From Croceicoccus gelatinilyticus (GTDB lineage Bacteria; Pseudomonadota; Alphaproteobacteria; Sphingomonadales; Sphingomonadaceae), in contig NZ_JAHCBF010000003.1 in the NCBI RefSeq assembly GCF_018398395.1, forward strand, positions 326,163 to 390,162: 64,000 nucleotides of DNA. The letters are read 5' to 3'. The notes below the pieces were generated by a model, which saw only the letters and a list, made by a program, of their open reading frames with translations, had not been told where the DNA came from and did no database searches. Positions 25,350 through 34,505 of the stretch are shown in pieces (the first letter of the stretch is position 1; each line of letters begins with the position of its first letter). Position numbers and translations under genes: made by a program.

Positions 25350-26345
25350 ATGACCGACACCCGTTTCGACGTCCTCGCCATCGGCAATGCCATCGTCGAC
25401 GTCATCTCGCCGTGCGAAGACGCGTTTCTGGAAAGCGAAGGGCTCGACAAGGGCGCGATGGCACTGGTCGATACCGCGCGGGCTGAGGAGCTTTACGCCC
25501 ACATGGGCCCGGCACGCGAAATTTCGGGCGGTTCGGCAGCAAACACGTGCGCGGGTCTGGCGGCGCTGGGCAGCAAGGCGGCTTTCATCGGGCAGGTTGC
25601 CGACGATCAGCTCGGCTCTGTCTTCGCGCACGACATTCGCGCCGCGGGCATCCATTACGAAGTCGCACCGCGCGAAGGCGATCCGCCGACGGCACGGTGC
25701 CTTGTCCTCGTGACGCCCGATGGTCAGCGCACGATGAACACGTTCCTCGGCGCCTCGCAGCATCTGCCTGCCAGCGCGATCGATGCGGACCTGATCGCCA
25801 GCGCCAAGGTGCTCTACCTCGAAGGGTACCTGTGGGATCCCGACGATCCGCGCGCCGCGATGAAGGGCGCGATCGAAGCGGCCCGCGCGGCGGGGCGGCA
25901 GGTCGCCTTCACGCTGTCGGACGCTTTCCTGCTCGACCGCCACGGCGACGATTTCCGCAAGCTGATTGACGATGGGTTGATCGATATTCTCTTCGCTAAT
26001 GAAGTCGAACTGCTGGGCCTGACCGGAGCGGCCGATTTCGAAGCGGGCGTTGCCGCGCTTGCGCCGAAGCTGCCGGTGCTGGTCGCCACGCGCAGCGAGA
26101 AAGGCGCGATTGCGGTGTCGGGCGATAAACGCGCCGAAGTGCCTGCCGAACCCGTTGCCAAGGTCGTCGATACGACCGGCGCGGGCGACAGCTTTGCCGC
26201 GGGCTTCCTGCACGGTCATGTCAGCGGCGCGCCGCTGGCCGATTGCCTGACGATGGGTGCGGTCGCCGCAGCCGAAGTCATCAGCCACTATGGCGCGCGG
26301 CCCGAGGCCGACCTCAAGGCGCTCGTCGCGACCCGCCTGGGATAA
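25350..26345 (+). CDS. Adenosine kinase-like PfkB sugar kinase
   Basis: The 331-residue protein belongs to the PfkB/ribokinase family. The N-terminal sugar site is GGSAANTCAGLAALG, and the C-terminal anion hole with catalytic Asp is DTTGAGDSFAAGFLHG. The overall match, including VLAIGNAIVDVIS and TMNTFLGAS, is closest to the alphaproteobacterial adenosine kinase group, which salvages adenosine to AMP. It converges on purD, another purine gene, with a shared palindrome between them. ATG 25350 is the only start consistent with the fold. Confidence 0.9.
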   Translation: MTDTRFDVLAIGNAIVDVISPCEDAFLESEGLDKGAMALVDTARAEELYAHMGPAREISGGSAANTCAGLAALGSKAAFIGQVADDQLGSVFAHDIRAAGIHYEVAPREGDPPTARCLVLVTPDGQRTMNTFLGASQHLPASAIDADLIASAKVLYLEGYLWDPDDPRAAMKGAIEAARAAGRQVAFTLSDAFLLDRHGDDFRKLIDDGLIDILFANEVELLGLTGAADFEAGVAALAPKLPVLVATRSEKGAIAVSGDKRAEVPAEPVAKVVDTTGAGDSFAAGFLHGHVSGAPLADCLTMGAVAAAEVISHYGARPEADLKALVATRLG

Positions 26346-26352
26346 TCAGCGC

Positions 26353-26375
26353 GGGCTGAGCATCATGCTCAGCCC
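26353..26375. terminator. Perfect palindrome between adenosine kinase and purD ends
   Basis: GGGCTGAGCAT (26353-26363) and ATGCTCAGCCC (26365-26375) are perfect 11-base arms around one C. The purD stop codon lies within it, and the kinase stop is 8 bases to the left. It fits a two-way terminator for converging genes and repeats the design seen after sufA. Confidence 0.6.
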
Positions 26376-27670
26376 TTCGCTTCGCGCTCTACCTCGCGCC
26401 AGCCGATGTCGCGGCGGCAGAAGCCGGTCGGGAAATCGATGGCGTCGACCATCGCGTAAGCGACTTTCTGCGCAGCGGTGACACTGTCGCCGCTGGCCGT
26501 CACGTTCAGCACGCGCCCGCCATTGGCGACAAGCTGGCCGTCCTTCTGCGCGGTGCCGGCATGGAAAACCTTGCCGCCTTTCGCCTCTGCCGCGTCCAGC
26601 CCGCCGATCGCGCCGCCCTTTTCGGGCGTGTCGGGATAGCCCTTGGCTGCCATCACCACGGTCAGCGCGGTCTGGTCGGTGAAACGCGCAGGCGGCAGCT
26701 TGCCGAGCGAATTGGTCGCGCAGGCGAGCAGGATCTCGCCCAGATCGTCCTCGAGCCGCATCATCAGCACCTGGCATTCCGGATCGCCGAAGCGGCAGTT
26801 GTATTCGATGAGCTTCGGCCCCTCGTCAGTCAGCATCAGGCCCGCATAGAGCACACCGCGATAGGGGGTGCCGTCTTCGGCCATCTGGCGCACGGTCGGC
26901 GCGATGATGCGTTCCAGCACCTGCCCGCGCAGCATGGGGCTGAGCACAGGGGCGGGGCTGTAGGCACCCATGCCGCCGGTGTTGGGGCCGGTATCGCCTT
27001 CGCCGACGCGCTTGTGGTCCTGCGCCGACCCGAACGGCATGATCGTAGCGCCGTCGGTGATCGCGAAATAGCTCGCTTCCTCGCCGCGCATGAATTCCTC
27101 GATCACGACTTGCGCACCGGCAGAGCCGAAGCGCCCGCCGAAGATGTCGCGGATCGCCTCGATCGCCTCGGCCTCGCTCTCGGCGATGATCACGCCCTTG
27201 CCCGCGGCCAGGCCGTCGGCCTTGATGACGACGGGGATAGTGAAGTCCTTCAAGGCCGCCAGAGCCTCGTCCGCCGTGTCGGCGCGCACATAACCGGCGG
27301 TGGGAATGCCCGCGCGCTGGCACATGTCCTTGGTAAATCCTTTCGACCCTTCGAGCTGCGCAGCCTCCCGGCTGGGGCCGAAGACCGCGATGCCCGCACC
27401 GCGCAGCGCGTCGGCAATCCCGTCGACCAGCGGCGCTTCGGGGCCGACCACGACGAGACCGACGTGATTTTCCTCGCAGAAGGCGATAGTCGCGTCATGG
27501 TCCGACACGTCGAGCGAAATGCATTCGGCGTGGTCGGCGATGCCCGGGTTGCCCGGCGCGGCAAAGATTTTCCCCGGCTCACGCCCTTCGGGCCGCAGCA
27601 GGCGGGATTGCGCCAGCTTCCATGCCAGCGCATGTTCGCGTCCGCCCGAGCCGATCAAAAGGAAGTTCAT
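26369..27670 (-). CDS. purD: Phosphoribosylamine-glycine ligase
   Basis: The 433-residue ATP-grasp enzyme makes GAR, step two of purine synthesis. The N-terminus [19 protein letters not shown] is the Rossmann opening, [15 protein letters not shown] is the ATP-grasp lysine region, and [12 protein letters not shown] and [12 protein letters not shown] are family marks. A short insertion after [12 protein letters not shown] near residue 30 is unusual but keeps frame. Its start codon shares one base with the xseA start on the other strand. Confidence 0.97.
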   Translation of the reverse strand: MNFLLIGSGGREHALAWKLAQSRLLRPEGREPGKIFAAPGNPGIADHAECISLDVSDHDATIAFCEENHVGLVVVGPEAPLVDGIADALRGAGIAVFGPSREAAQLEGSKGFTKDMCQRAGIPTAGYVRADTADEALAALKDFTIPVVIKADGLAAGKGVIIAESEAEAIEAIRDIFGGRFGSAGAQVVIEEFMRGEEASYFAITDGATIMPFGSAQDHKRVGEGDTGPNTGGMGAYSPAPVLSPMLRGQVLERIIAPTVRQMAEDGTPYRGVLYAGLMLTDEGPKLIEYNCRFGDPECQVLMMRLEDDLGEILLACATNSLGKLPPARFTDQTALTVVMAAKGYPDTPEKGGAIGGLDAAEAKGGKVFHAGTAQKDGQLVANGGRVLNVTASGDSVTAAQKVAYAMVDAIDFPTGFCRRDIGWREVEREAKG

Positions 27671-29151
27671 TGGCCAATCGCCCTGAAAATTACGATGAAG
27701 ACGCGCGCCTCCTAGCGAAGGAGAGGCAAGGGGACAACGCCGCCCCCCTGTCGATTTCGCAAATCTCCAACATGTTGAAGCGCACGGTCGAGGATCGCTT
27801 CGGCCATGTACGCCTTCGCGGCGAGCTTTCGGGCGTCAAACGCGCAGCATCAGGCCACATGTATTGCGCGCTGAAGGACGAGAACGCCGTGATCGACGGC
27901 GTGATGTGGCGGGGCAATGCGGGACGGCTGGCGTTCCGGCCCGAGGACGGCGTCGAAGTCATCGCGACGGGCAAGCTGACGACATATCCGGGTCGTTCCA
28001 AATACCAGATCGTCATCGATTCGATGGAGATCGCAGGCGAGGGTGCGTTGCTCGCGCTACTCGCGAAACTGAAGGCGAAGCTGGAGGCCGAGGGCCTTTT
28101 CGCGCCCGAACGCAAGCGCCGCCTGCCGTTCCTGCCGCGCACGATCGGCGTGGTGACCAGCCCGACCGGCGCGGTCATTCGCGATATATTGCACCGGCTG
28201 GGCGACCGCTTTCCAAGCCACGTCGTTGTCTGGCCGGTGATGGTGCAGGGACAGGGCTCTGCCGAGCAGGTCGCCAATGCCGTTCGCGGGTTTTCGGCAC
28301 TCGCCCCGAACGGGCCGGTGCCGCGCCCCGATCTGCTGATCGTCGCGCGCGGGGGCGGATCGATCGAGGATCTGTGGTCCTTCAACGAGGAAGTCGTCGT
28401 GCGCGCCATCGCCGAATCGACGATCCCGACGATCTCCGCCGTCGGGCACGAGACCGATACGACGCTGGCCGACTTTGCCGCCGACTTGCGCGCGCCGACG
28501 CCCACGGCCGCGGCCGAACTGGCGGTTCCGGTGCGTCAGGAACTGATGGCCATACTCGACGAATATGCCGCGCGGCAGCGGCGCGGCGTCGTGCGGCCCG
28601 TGGCGCTGGCCCGCGAAAGGCTGGTGACGTGGAGCGAGCGGCTTCCCGATCCCAGGATGCTGGTCGAGGCACAGGGCCAGCGGCTCGATGACCTGACCGA
28701 CCGGTTGCGGCGCGGCCTTGCGGGGCGTGCTGAACAGGCGCGGCGCGCGCTGGCGGAAAGCGGCGGGGGCCTTCGCCCTGCGCTTCTGCAGCGCCATGTC
28801 GTGCAGCTTCGCCGCGATCTGGCGCGCGTGCCCGATCCCGGCGTTCTTGCGCGTCAGCGGGTGCGCGAGGCGGGACAGGCGCTGGCCTCGCTTTCGCGCC
28901 TTCTGCCGCAGCTCAATCCTTATGCCCCGCTCGAACGCGGTTATGCGGTGGTCACCGATCCTTCGGGCCACGCCGTCACGACGCGGGAAAGTGCAGCGGC
29001 GCAATCGGGCCTGACGCTGCGCTTCCGCGATGGTACTCTGGATGTCACCCCCGGTGAGTCCGTGCCGCCTGCACCTGCGCCCCGTCCCCGCAAGGCCGCG
29101 CGCCGCTCGTCGCAGGATGATCCCGCTTCGGGCCAGCAGTCATTGTTTTGA
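27670..29151 (+). CDS. xseA: Exodeoxyribonuclease VII large subunit
   Basis: The 493-residue nuclease subunit degrades single-stranded DNA with XseB. An N-terminal OB fold ([20 protein letters not shown]...LRGELSG) precedes the catalytic core ([50 protein letters not shown]) and a long coiled coil from about residue 270, ending near [16 protein letters not shown] 27670 is taken as start because AAAGGAAG lies 4 bases before it and homology covers the residues just after; no ATG exists between it and the OB fold. The xseB partner is not in this window. Confidence 0.94.
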   Translation: MANRPENYDEDARLLAKERQGDNAAPLSISQISNMLKRTVEDRFGHVRLRGELSGVKRAASGHMYCALKDENAVIDGVMWRGNAGRLAFRPEDGVEVIATGKLTTYPGRSKYQIVIDSMEIAGEGALLALLAKLKAKLEAEGLFAPERKRRLPFLPRTIGVVTSPTGAVIRDILHRLGDRFPSHVVVWPVMVQGQGSAEQVANAVRGFSALAPNGPVPRPDLLIVARGGGSIEDLWSFNEEVVVRAIAESTIPTISAVGHETDTTLADFAADLRAPTPTAAAELAVPVRQELMAILDEYAARQRRGVVRPVALARERLVTWSERLPDPRMLVEAQGQRLDDLTDRLRRGLAGRAEQARRALAESGGGLRPALLQRHVVQLRRDLARVPDPGVLARQRVREAGQALASLSRLLPQLNPYAPLERGYAVVTDPSGHAVTTRESAAAQSGLTLRFRDGTLDVTPGESVPPAPAPRPRKAARRSSQDDPASGQQSLF

Positions 29152-29177
29152 CAGGTCCCTTTGCCTATCTGGATTGC

Positions 29178-29378
29178 ATGTTGATGAGTACCAAAGAACC
29201 GGCCCGCCTGATCTACGGCCCCAACGGCTTCCGCCAGCTCAGCGCGGGGGACCATGTCCTTTGCGCCGTGTCCGGCGTTCCGATCCAGCTCGACATGCTC
29301 CGTTACTGGAGTGTGGAGCGACAGGAGGCTTACGCCACCTGCGAAATCGCGACAGAGCGGCTTTCGCCGAAGGGATGA
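29178..29378 (+). CDS. DUF2093 small protein
   Basis: The 66-residue protein matches the DUF2093 family by its conserved core: ARLIYGPNGFRQLSAGDHVLCAVSG and LRYWSVERQEAYAT. Function is unknown. In alphaproteobacteria it regularly follows xseA, as here, 26 bases on. Start may be ATG 29178 or 29184. Its stop overlaps the start of the M23 peptidase (ATGA), so the three genes form one unit. Confidence 0.85.
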   Translation: MLMSTKEPARLIYGPNGFRQLSAGDHVLCAVSGVPIQLDMLRYWSVERQEAYATCEIATERLSPKG

Positions 29379-30295
29379 TCAGGGCGCCCCTTACTTTCTT
29401 CGCCCTTGCCGCCGCGCTGACGGGTTGCACCGTCGTACCGCCGTCCGACGGACAAGCGCAGGCAGTGGCCGCTGCGGCACCCAAACCCGCTCCGGCCCCT
29501 GCGCCGACATCCACCCCTACCCCGCAGGCTCTGCCTGCCGGTGTCTTCACGCTTTCGGGCGAGATGACGCAGGGCGGCTGGCTGCGGGGTAATGCGCCAG
29601 TTGGCACGACTTCGCTGACGCTTAACGGCGATCCGGTTTCGGTCGATGCCGACGGGCAGTTCCTGGCCGCGTTCGACCGCGATTCAGGGCCGATCGCGAC
29701 ACTGGTCGCCACGCGTAGCGACGGGTCGAAAGTGACCAAGCCGCTCCAGATCAGCCCGCGCGACTGGCGCATCGAACATATCAACGCCGCGCGCCGCACC
29801 GGCGGGCCGAGCGAAGCCTTCATGAAGCGCCGTATGCCCGAGCTGGAGGCGATCAATGCCTCACGCGAAAAGGTCACCGGCGCGCAGGGCTGGCGCGAAG
29901 ACTTCATCTGGCCGGTGAAGGGCCGCCTATCCGGCCTGTTCGGATCGCAGCGCATCTATCGCGGCGAACCGGGCAGCTACCATTCGGGCATCGACATCGC
30001 GCCGGGTGCGGGCACGCCTTATGTGGCGCCTGCCGACGGCGTCGTGGTGCTGGCGGTCGATGACTTCTCGCTCGAAGGCAAGCTGCTGATCATCGATCAC
30101 GGCATGGGCCTCAACAGCGCATTCCTCCATTCGCAGCAGCTTTTAGTGAAGGAAGGCGACCATGTGAAGCAGGGGCAGCGCATCGGCCTTGTCGGTTCCA
30201 GCGGGCGGGCTACCGGTCCGCACCTGCACTGGAGCCTGAAGTGGAACGACGCGCGGCTCGATCCGCTGCTGTTTACGGGGCCGATGGGCAACTGA
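29375..30295 (+). CDS. M23/LytM peptidoglycan endopeptidase-like lipoprotein
   Basis: The 306-residue protein has a lipoprotein signal (TFFALAAALTGC, lipobox LTGC), a Pro/Ala linker, a small beta domain (residues 55-120), and a C-terminal LytM domain. The metal ligands are visible: His-x3-Asp in YHSGIDIAPG and HLH in GPHLHWSLKW. It should trim peptide bridges in the cell wall during growth or division, anchored in the outer membrane. Its stop shares a base with the next start (TGATG). Confidence 0.92.
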   Translation: MIRAPLTFFALAAALTGCTVVPPSDGQAQAVAAAAPKPAPAPAPTSTPTPQALPAGVFTLSGEMTQGGWLRGNAPVGTTSLTLNGDPVSVDADGQFLAAFDRDSGPIATLVATRSDGSKVTKPLQISPRDWRIEHINAARRTGGPSEAFMKRRMPELEAINASREKVTGAQGWREDFIWPVKGRLSGLFGSQRIYRGEPGSYHSGIDIAPGAGTPYVAPADGVVVLAVDDFSLEGKLLIIDHGMGLNSAFLHSQQLLVKEGDHVKQGQRIGLVGSSGRATGPHLHWSLKWNDARLDPLLFTGPMGN

Positions 30296-31281
30296 TGACG
30301 CGAATTGCGCGGGCAGGCGGGCTTCTGGCCCTGCTGCTGCTCGTGTGGCTGATCCTTTTCGTGCCGGATCGCACGGTCCCGCGCGGCACCCGCGTGGTGT
30401 TCGACTTTCCGGTAGAAGCGGAGCCCCTTGCGGGTGCGAAGCTGGATGACGCAGGCCCACTGAAGCTGGCCGGTGCCTGGCGCCTGTCTGGTGAGGCGAG
30501 CGAGTTTCATTCCCTCTCGGGTCTCTCGTTCGACGGACAGGGCAATCTGGTCAGCGTCAGCGATCGCGGTCTCATGTTCGACCTGCCGGATCCCGAAACG
30601 GGCGGTATCGCAACGGCCCGCGCAATCGCGCCCGATCGCCATGGCGGGTTCCACTTGCTCGACATCGAAGCCATCGTATCAGGCGAGGACGGCACGACCT
30701 GGTTCGTGGTCGAGAACCAGAACGGCATCTACCGCCTCGACAAGGGCGCAGAGCAGGCGCGTTCGACTTTTCCGGCGATCATGAGCGAGTGGTCACCCAT
30801 GCGCGGCCCCGAATCGCTAGCGCGTACGGCTAACGGTCGCTTCCTGGTGATCGGTGAGGGGCGTGAAGCGGGCCGCGACGGGACGTTTCCGGGCCTGATG
30901 TTCGATGGTGACCCACTGCGCTCGCCCGAGCCTTGGCTGTTCCATATCGCCATGCCCGATGGCCTGCGTCCCGTGGAGGCGGCGGTGCTGACGGACGGCA
31001 CCGTTCTGGTACTGGGCCGCAGCTTCGGCCTGCCGTTCCGCTTCGAATCTGCGCTCTATGCCTTCGACTTGGCCGACGCGAAGCCTGCAGGGCGCGTCGA
31101 TGCGCGTCTGATCGGGCGAATCGGCGGACCCGGCATTTCCGACAATTTCGAAGGCATGGCGGTCGAGGAAGGCGCAGACGGTGCGCTTACCATCTGGGTC
31201 GTGTCCGACAGCAACGATGCGCAGATCATACAGAGCACGATCCTGCTGAAGCTGGAAACGCGAAAAAGCGCCCTGCGATAA
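30295..31281 (+). CDS. Esterase-like phytase-family protein, membrane-anchored
   Basis: The 328-residue protein has an uncleaved N-terminal membrane helix (RAGGLLALLLLVWLILFVPD) and then a beta-propeller of the esterase-like/phytase-like family: FHSLSGLSFDGQGNLVSVSDRG, LLDIEAIV, FVVENQNGIYRL, PESLARTANGRFLVIGEG and ISDNFEGMAVEE. These proteins are predicted periplasmic calcium-dependent hydrolases, but few are characterised. It ends in a terminator that reads into the tail of its own coding sequence and also serves rpmB. Confidence 0.85.
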   Translation: MTRIARAGGLLALLLLVWLILFVPDRTVPRGTRVVFDFPVEAEPLAGAKLDDAGPLKLAGAWRLSGEASEFHSLSGLSFDGQGNLVSVSDRGLMFDLPDPETGGIATARAIAPDRHGGFHLLDIEAIVSGEDGTTWFVVENQNGIYRLDKGAEQARSTFPAIMSEWSPMRGPESLARTANGRFLVIGEGREAGRDGTFPGLMFDGDPLRSPEPWLFHIAMPDGLRPVEAAVLTDGTVLVLGRSFGLPFRFESALYAFDLADAKPAGRVDARLIGRIGGPGISDNFEGMAVEEGADGALTIWVVSDSNDAQIIQSTILLKLETRKSALR

Positions 31282-31294
31282 GTCGCGGGCGCTT
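31266..31294 (-). terminator. Terminator shared by rpmB and the converging phytase-like gene
   Basis: AAGCGCCC (31266-31273) pairs with GGGCGCTT (31287-31294). The minus-strand transcript of rpmB runs into this stem and then five T residues, a classical terminator. The stem overlaps the last codons of the phytase-like gene, whose TAA lies in the loop. Confidence 0.75.
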
Positions 31295-31319
31295 CTTCGT
31301 CATTCCCTTGCGGGAGAAA

Positions 31320-31607
31320 TCAGGCTGCGGCTGCAGCCTTCTTCAGCTCGCGCTTCACCTTGAGCGCGCGTGCCGACAGCTTGGCATCGCTGGTCTTCAG
31401 CAGCCAGTTGTCGAGACCGCCGTTATGCTCGACCGAGCGCAGGCCGTGGGTCGAAACGCGGAACTTGTAGCTGCGCTCGAGCTTTTCGCTCAGCAGCGTG
31501 ACGTTCTGCAGGTTCGGCAGGAAGACGCGCTTGGTCTTGTTGTTGGCGTGGCTCACGTTGTGGCCGATCTGGCGACCCTTGCCGGTCAGTTCGCAGATGC
31601 GCGACAT
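31320..31607 (-). CDS. rpmB: Large ribosomal subunit protein bL28
   Basis: The 95-residue protein is L28 of the 50S subunit: [27 protein letters not shown] at the N-terminus, then [21 protein letters not shown] and a basic Ala-rich tail. There is no CxxC zinc pair. ATG 31607 is fixed by homology; the longer frame upstream has no L28 sequence. It stands alone, divergent from tadA, and ends at a strong terminator. Confidence 0.98.
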   Translation of the reverse strand: MSRICELTGKGRQIGHNVSHANNKTKRVFLPNLQNVTLLSEKLERSYKFRVSTHGLRSVEHNGGLDNWLLKTSDAKLSARALKVKRELKKAAAAA

Positions 31608-31762
31608 GGCTTTAAACTCGCTTGTAAAACAGTGAATCCGTAGTCGGAAAGCGGCGCGCATAGCGGCGACAGGCCCGTCCGTCAAGCAAACGGGCGCTGA
31701 ACCGTTTCCGGTGCGAGGCCCCATTGCCGCATTCTCCCGATTCGGGCAAGTCGGCGGCTGAA

Positions 31763-32230
31763 ATGAACGAAACCGCCAAGAGATGGCCGCTTCCCCCCGC
31801 GATGCAGGCCGCGCTGGACGAAGCGCGCAAGGCCGCAGACGCGGGCGAAGTGCCGGTGGGTGCGGCCGTCGTGAAGGACGGGGCGATTGTCGCCAGCGCC
31901 CACAATGCCCCGCGCGCGCTGAAAGACCCGACCGCCCATGCCGAGATGCTGGCGATTCGCCGCGCGGCAGAGGCGCTGGGCGACGAAAGGCTGACGGGCT
32001 GCGACCTCTATGTCACGCTGGAACCGTGCCCGATGTGCGCTGGCGCCATCGCCCACGCCCGAATTGCACGGGTCTATTACGGCGCGTCCGATCCCAAGGG
32101 CGGCGCGGTAGAGCACGGGTGCCGGACGTTTGAACAGGCCAGCTGCCTGCACCGGCCCGAAGTCTATTCGGGCATCGGCGAATCGGAGGCGGCGAACCTG
32201 CTGCGCGGATTCTTTCGGGAGCGGCGGTAG
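31763..32230 (+). CDS. tadA: tRNA adenosine(34) deaminase
   Basis: The 155-residue zinc deaminase converts A34 to inosine in tRNA-Arg(ACG). The active site is [11 protein letters not shown] (zinc His and catalytic Glu) and [10 protein letters not shown] (two zinc Cys), with [20 protein letters not shown] after it. ATG 31763 ([11 protein letters not shown]) is preferred; a TTG at 31724 would add 13 residues. It is divergent from rpmB. Confidence 0.94.
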   Translation: MNETAKRWPLPPAMQAALDEARKAADAGEVPVGAAVVKDGAIVASAHNAPRALKDPTAHAEMLAIRRAAEALGDERLTGCDLYVTLEPCPMCAGAIAHARIARVYYGASDPKGGAVEHGCRTFEQASCLHRPEVYSGIGESEAANLLRGFFRERR

Positions 32231-32309
32231 GGAGCGGCAGCTTTCGGGATGACCGAAGAAGGCATTGGTTGGCCGATATGGGGTGATAAGTCCCGTTCTG
32301 GGAGCACTG

Positions 32310-32588
32310 TCAATCGAGACGGACGGTGTTGCCCTTGAGCAGACCAGAGCAGACGGCCCCTTCAACTCGCTGGCCTGACGGACTCGTGCCTTCAAAGGCG
32401 GTGGCGAATAAATCGTCCGCCCCACAATCGAAGTAGGCGTAGCCCGTGGTCTGAATCTCGGTATAGCCTTGGGCGACCAGTATTTCCGTGGCGCGATCAG
32501 GTAAAGTAAAAGCAATGGGTGCCACAAATGGAAATGCGGCGGCCAGCGCTATACCTACGCCTATCTGCTTCATCCTTCGTCGTTTCAT
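32310..32588 (-). CDS. Small secreted protein of unknown function
   Basis: The 92-residue product has a basic N-terminus (MKRRRMKQ) and a hydrophobic stretch (IGVGIALAAAFPFVAPIAFTL) that acts as signal peptide or anchor, then about 60 residues with two Cys (YFDCGADD and AVCSGLL) that could form a disulfide. No family is recognised. Flanking gaps are AT-richer than average. The start could be 32588 or 32573. Confidence 0.6.
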   Translation of the reverse strand: MKRRRMKQIGVGIALAAAFPFVAPIAFTLPDRATEILVAQGYTEIQTTGYAYFDCGADDLFATAFEGTSPSGQRVEGAVCSGLLKGNTVRLD

Positions 32589-32667
32589 AGATAAGAAATG
32601 TCACTTTTTACTGACATCCGCAAATAGTACCGCTGGATCCCATTCCGCTTTGAGGCACAAAACCCTC

Positions 32668-33525
32668 CTAAAGCGGCTGGAAATCCAGCCCGATGTCGGC
32701 GGCAGGTGCGCTTTGCGTCAGGCGGCCTACAGAGACGTAGTTCACGCCCGTCGCCGCGATCGGGCCGATGGTGTCGAGATTGACCCCGCCCGAAGCTTCT
32801 GCCGGCACGCGCCCGTCGATCAGCGCGACGGCCTTGCGCAGCGTGTCCGGCCCCATGTTGTCGAGCAGGAGATGCGTTGCGCCCGCTTTCAGCGCGGGTT
32901 CGATCTGGTCGAGGCGGTCGACCTCGCAGATGATGTTCTGAACCCCGGCGCGCACCGCGCGGCCAACGGCTTCGCCGACGGAGCCTGCCACGGCGACGTG
33001 GTTGTCCTTGATCATCGCCGCGTCCCAGAGCCCCATGCGGTGGTTCTGCGCGCCGCCCATGCGGGTGGCGTACTTTTCGAGGTGCCGAAGGCCCGGAATG
33101 GTCTTGCGCGTGTCGAGCAGGGTAGCGTGCCCGTCCATCGCGGCAACGTAGGTCGCGGTCATCGTCGCGATGCCCGACAAGTGCTGCACGGTGTTCAATG
33201 CGCTACGTTCTGCCGTCAGCAGCGCTTGGGCATTGCCGTTGATGCGCATCAGGTCGGTCCCGGCATCGACGGCCTCGCCATCGGCGATCAGCACCTCGAT
33301 CGAACAGGTCGGGTCGAGCGCGCGGAAGAAGGCCGCGGCAATCGGCAGGCCCGCGACGGTGATCGCATCACGGCTGTCCATCACGCCGGAAAAGCGCGCG
33401 TCGGCGGGGATCACGTTTTCCGAAGTCACGTCTTGCCCGCCACCCGGCAAACCCTCGCCAAGATCCTCCGCAAGAGTTTCGCGGACAAAGCGGTCAAGGT
33501 CGAAGCCGGGAAGCGAGAAAGTCAT
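32668..33525 (-). CDS. nadC: Nicotinate-nucleotide pyrophosphorylase (carboxylating)
   Basis: The 285-residue enzyme turns quinolinate and PRPP into nicotinate mononucleotide in de novo NAD synthesis. Family marks are LAEDLG near the N-terminus, RSALNTVQHLSGIAT, the LDTRKTIPGLR active-site motif, GGAQNHRMGLWDAAMIKDNH, and the C-terminal GVNLDTIGPIAATGVNYVSVG. No nadA or nadB is adjacent. Confidence 0.97.
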   Translation of the reverse strand: MTFSLPGFDLDRFVRETLAEDLGEGLPGGGQDVTSENVIPADARFSGVMDSRDAITVAGLPIAAAFFRALDPTCSIEVLIADGEAVDAGTDLMRINGNAQALLTAERSALNTVQHLSGIATMTATYVAAMDGHATLLDTRKTIPGLRHLEKYATRMGGAQNHRMGLWDAAMIKDNHVAVAGSVGEAVGRAVRAGVQNIICEVDRLDQIEPALKAGATHLLLDNMGPDTLRKAVALIDGRVPAEASGGVNLDTIGPIAATGVNYVSVGRLTQSAPAADIGLDFQPL

Positions 33526-33664
33526 GCAGTGCCTTTGTAAGAAGCTGTTTCAGATGTCGGCCCGGATATCGGGGCGCGAAGCGACACCCGCAAGGCCAAA
33601 CGGCCGCCCGAGCTTATGCGAGGAAGCCAAGGCCCCGGATGGGGGCTGCCCGGCGTTTGAGGGC

Positions 33665-33684
33665 GCCCGCCCCGAAGGGCGGGC
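33665..33684 (-). terminator. GC-rich hairpin after the LytTR regulator
   Basis: GCCCGCCC (33665-33672) pairs perfectly with GGGCGGGC (33677-33684) over a CGAA tetraloop, 8 bases past the regulator stop on the minus strand. There is no T tract, so it may slow polymerase or protect the 3' end rather than terminate alone. Confidence 0.6.
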
Positions 33685-33691
33685 ACACAAA

Positions 33692-34489
33692 TCAATGCAC
33701 GAAGCGCGCAACCACGTCGCGGTAGCTGCGGCTGACCTTCACCTCGGCACCGGAATCGAGCACGAGGAAGCATTCGCCGTTGGTGTGCGGCTTGACCTGG
33801 CGGACCTGGTTCAGGTTGACGATCGTCGAACGGTGCACCCGCTGAAACGCGCGCGGATCGAGGCGGCGTTCTAGATCCTTCATCGTTTCGCGCAGGACGA
33901 GCGAGTTCTCTCCGGTGGAGATCACCATGTAATCGCCCGCAGCCTCGATGTGTTCGATCGTGTCGACATCCACGCGGAAAATCTGACCGCGGTCCTTCAC
34001 GTTCAGCATCTTTTCGTACCGGGAATCGGCGCCGACATCCTCGTCCGTCATCTGGTCCATCGCATCGGGAGCGACTTCGGCCAGAACGTTCTTCAGCTTC
34101 TCGACCTCTTCAAGGCCCTTGCGCTCGCTCAGGCGCGTGCGGGTGCGTTCGATCGCGTCGGCAAGGCGGTCTTCCTCTACCGGCTTCATCAGGTAGTCGA
34201 CCGCGTTCGCCTCGAATGCCTTGAGGGCATGTTCGGAATAGGCGGTAACGAAGATGAAAAGCGGCGGATCGACGTCCATCACGCCCTTCACGACGGAGAA
34301 ACCGTCGAACCCGGGCATCTGGATGTCGAGAAAAACCAGATCCGGCTTCTCGGTCTTGATGGCACGGATCGCCTCGCGCCCGTTGGAGCAGGTGGCGATC
34401 ACCTCGATGTCGGAGAAAGGCTCAAGCCGGACCTGAAGGCCCTGAATGGCGAGCTTTTCATCGTCGACCAGAATAGTTCTGATGGTCAT
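33692..34489 (-). CDS. LytTR-family response regulator
   Basis: The 265-residue protein has a receiver domain (residues 1-120; acidic pocket Asp9/Asp10 and phospho-acceptor Asp55 in LVFLDIQMPG) and a C-terminal LytTR DNA-binding domain (about 165-262; DTIEHIEAAGDYMVIST, FQRVHRSTIVNLNQV). The linker is acidic. It is 16 bases downstream of its kinase, so the two form a LytS/LytR-type two-component pair. Targets are not evident from the neighbourhood. Confidence 0.93.
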   Translation of the reverse strand: MTIRTILVDDEKLAIQGLQVRLEPFSDIEVIATCSNGREAIRAIKTEKPDLVFLDIQMPGFDGFSVVKGVMDVDPPLFIFVTAYSEHALKAFEANAVDYLMKPVEEDRLADAIERTRTRLSERKGLEEVEKLKNVLAEVAPDAMDQMTDEDVGADSRYEKMLNVKDRGQIFRVDVDTIEHIEAAGDYMVISTGENSLVLRETMKDLERRLDPRAFQRVHRSTIVNLNQVRQVKPHTNGECFLVLDSGAEVKVSRSYRDVVARFVH

Positions 34490-34505
34490 GAGAATTGGAA
34501 TCCTG

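Noticed and set aside
24453..26288. 611-codon minus-strand open frame across the EI24 and adenosine kinase region
   Set aside because: It runs antisense to the kinase and out of frame with EI24, both of which have clear family motifs; composition is shadow-like.
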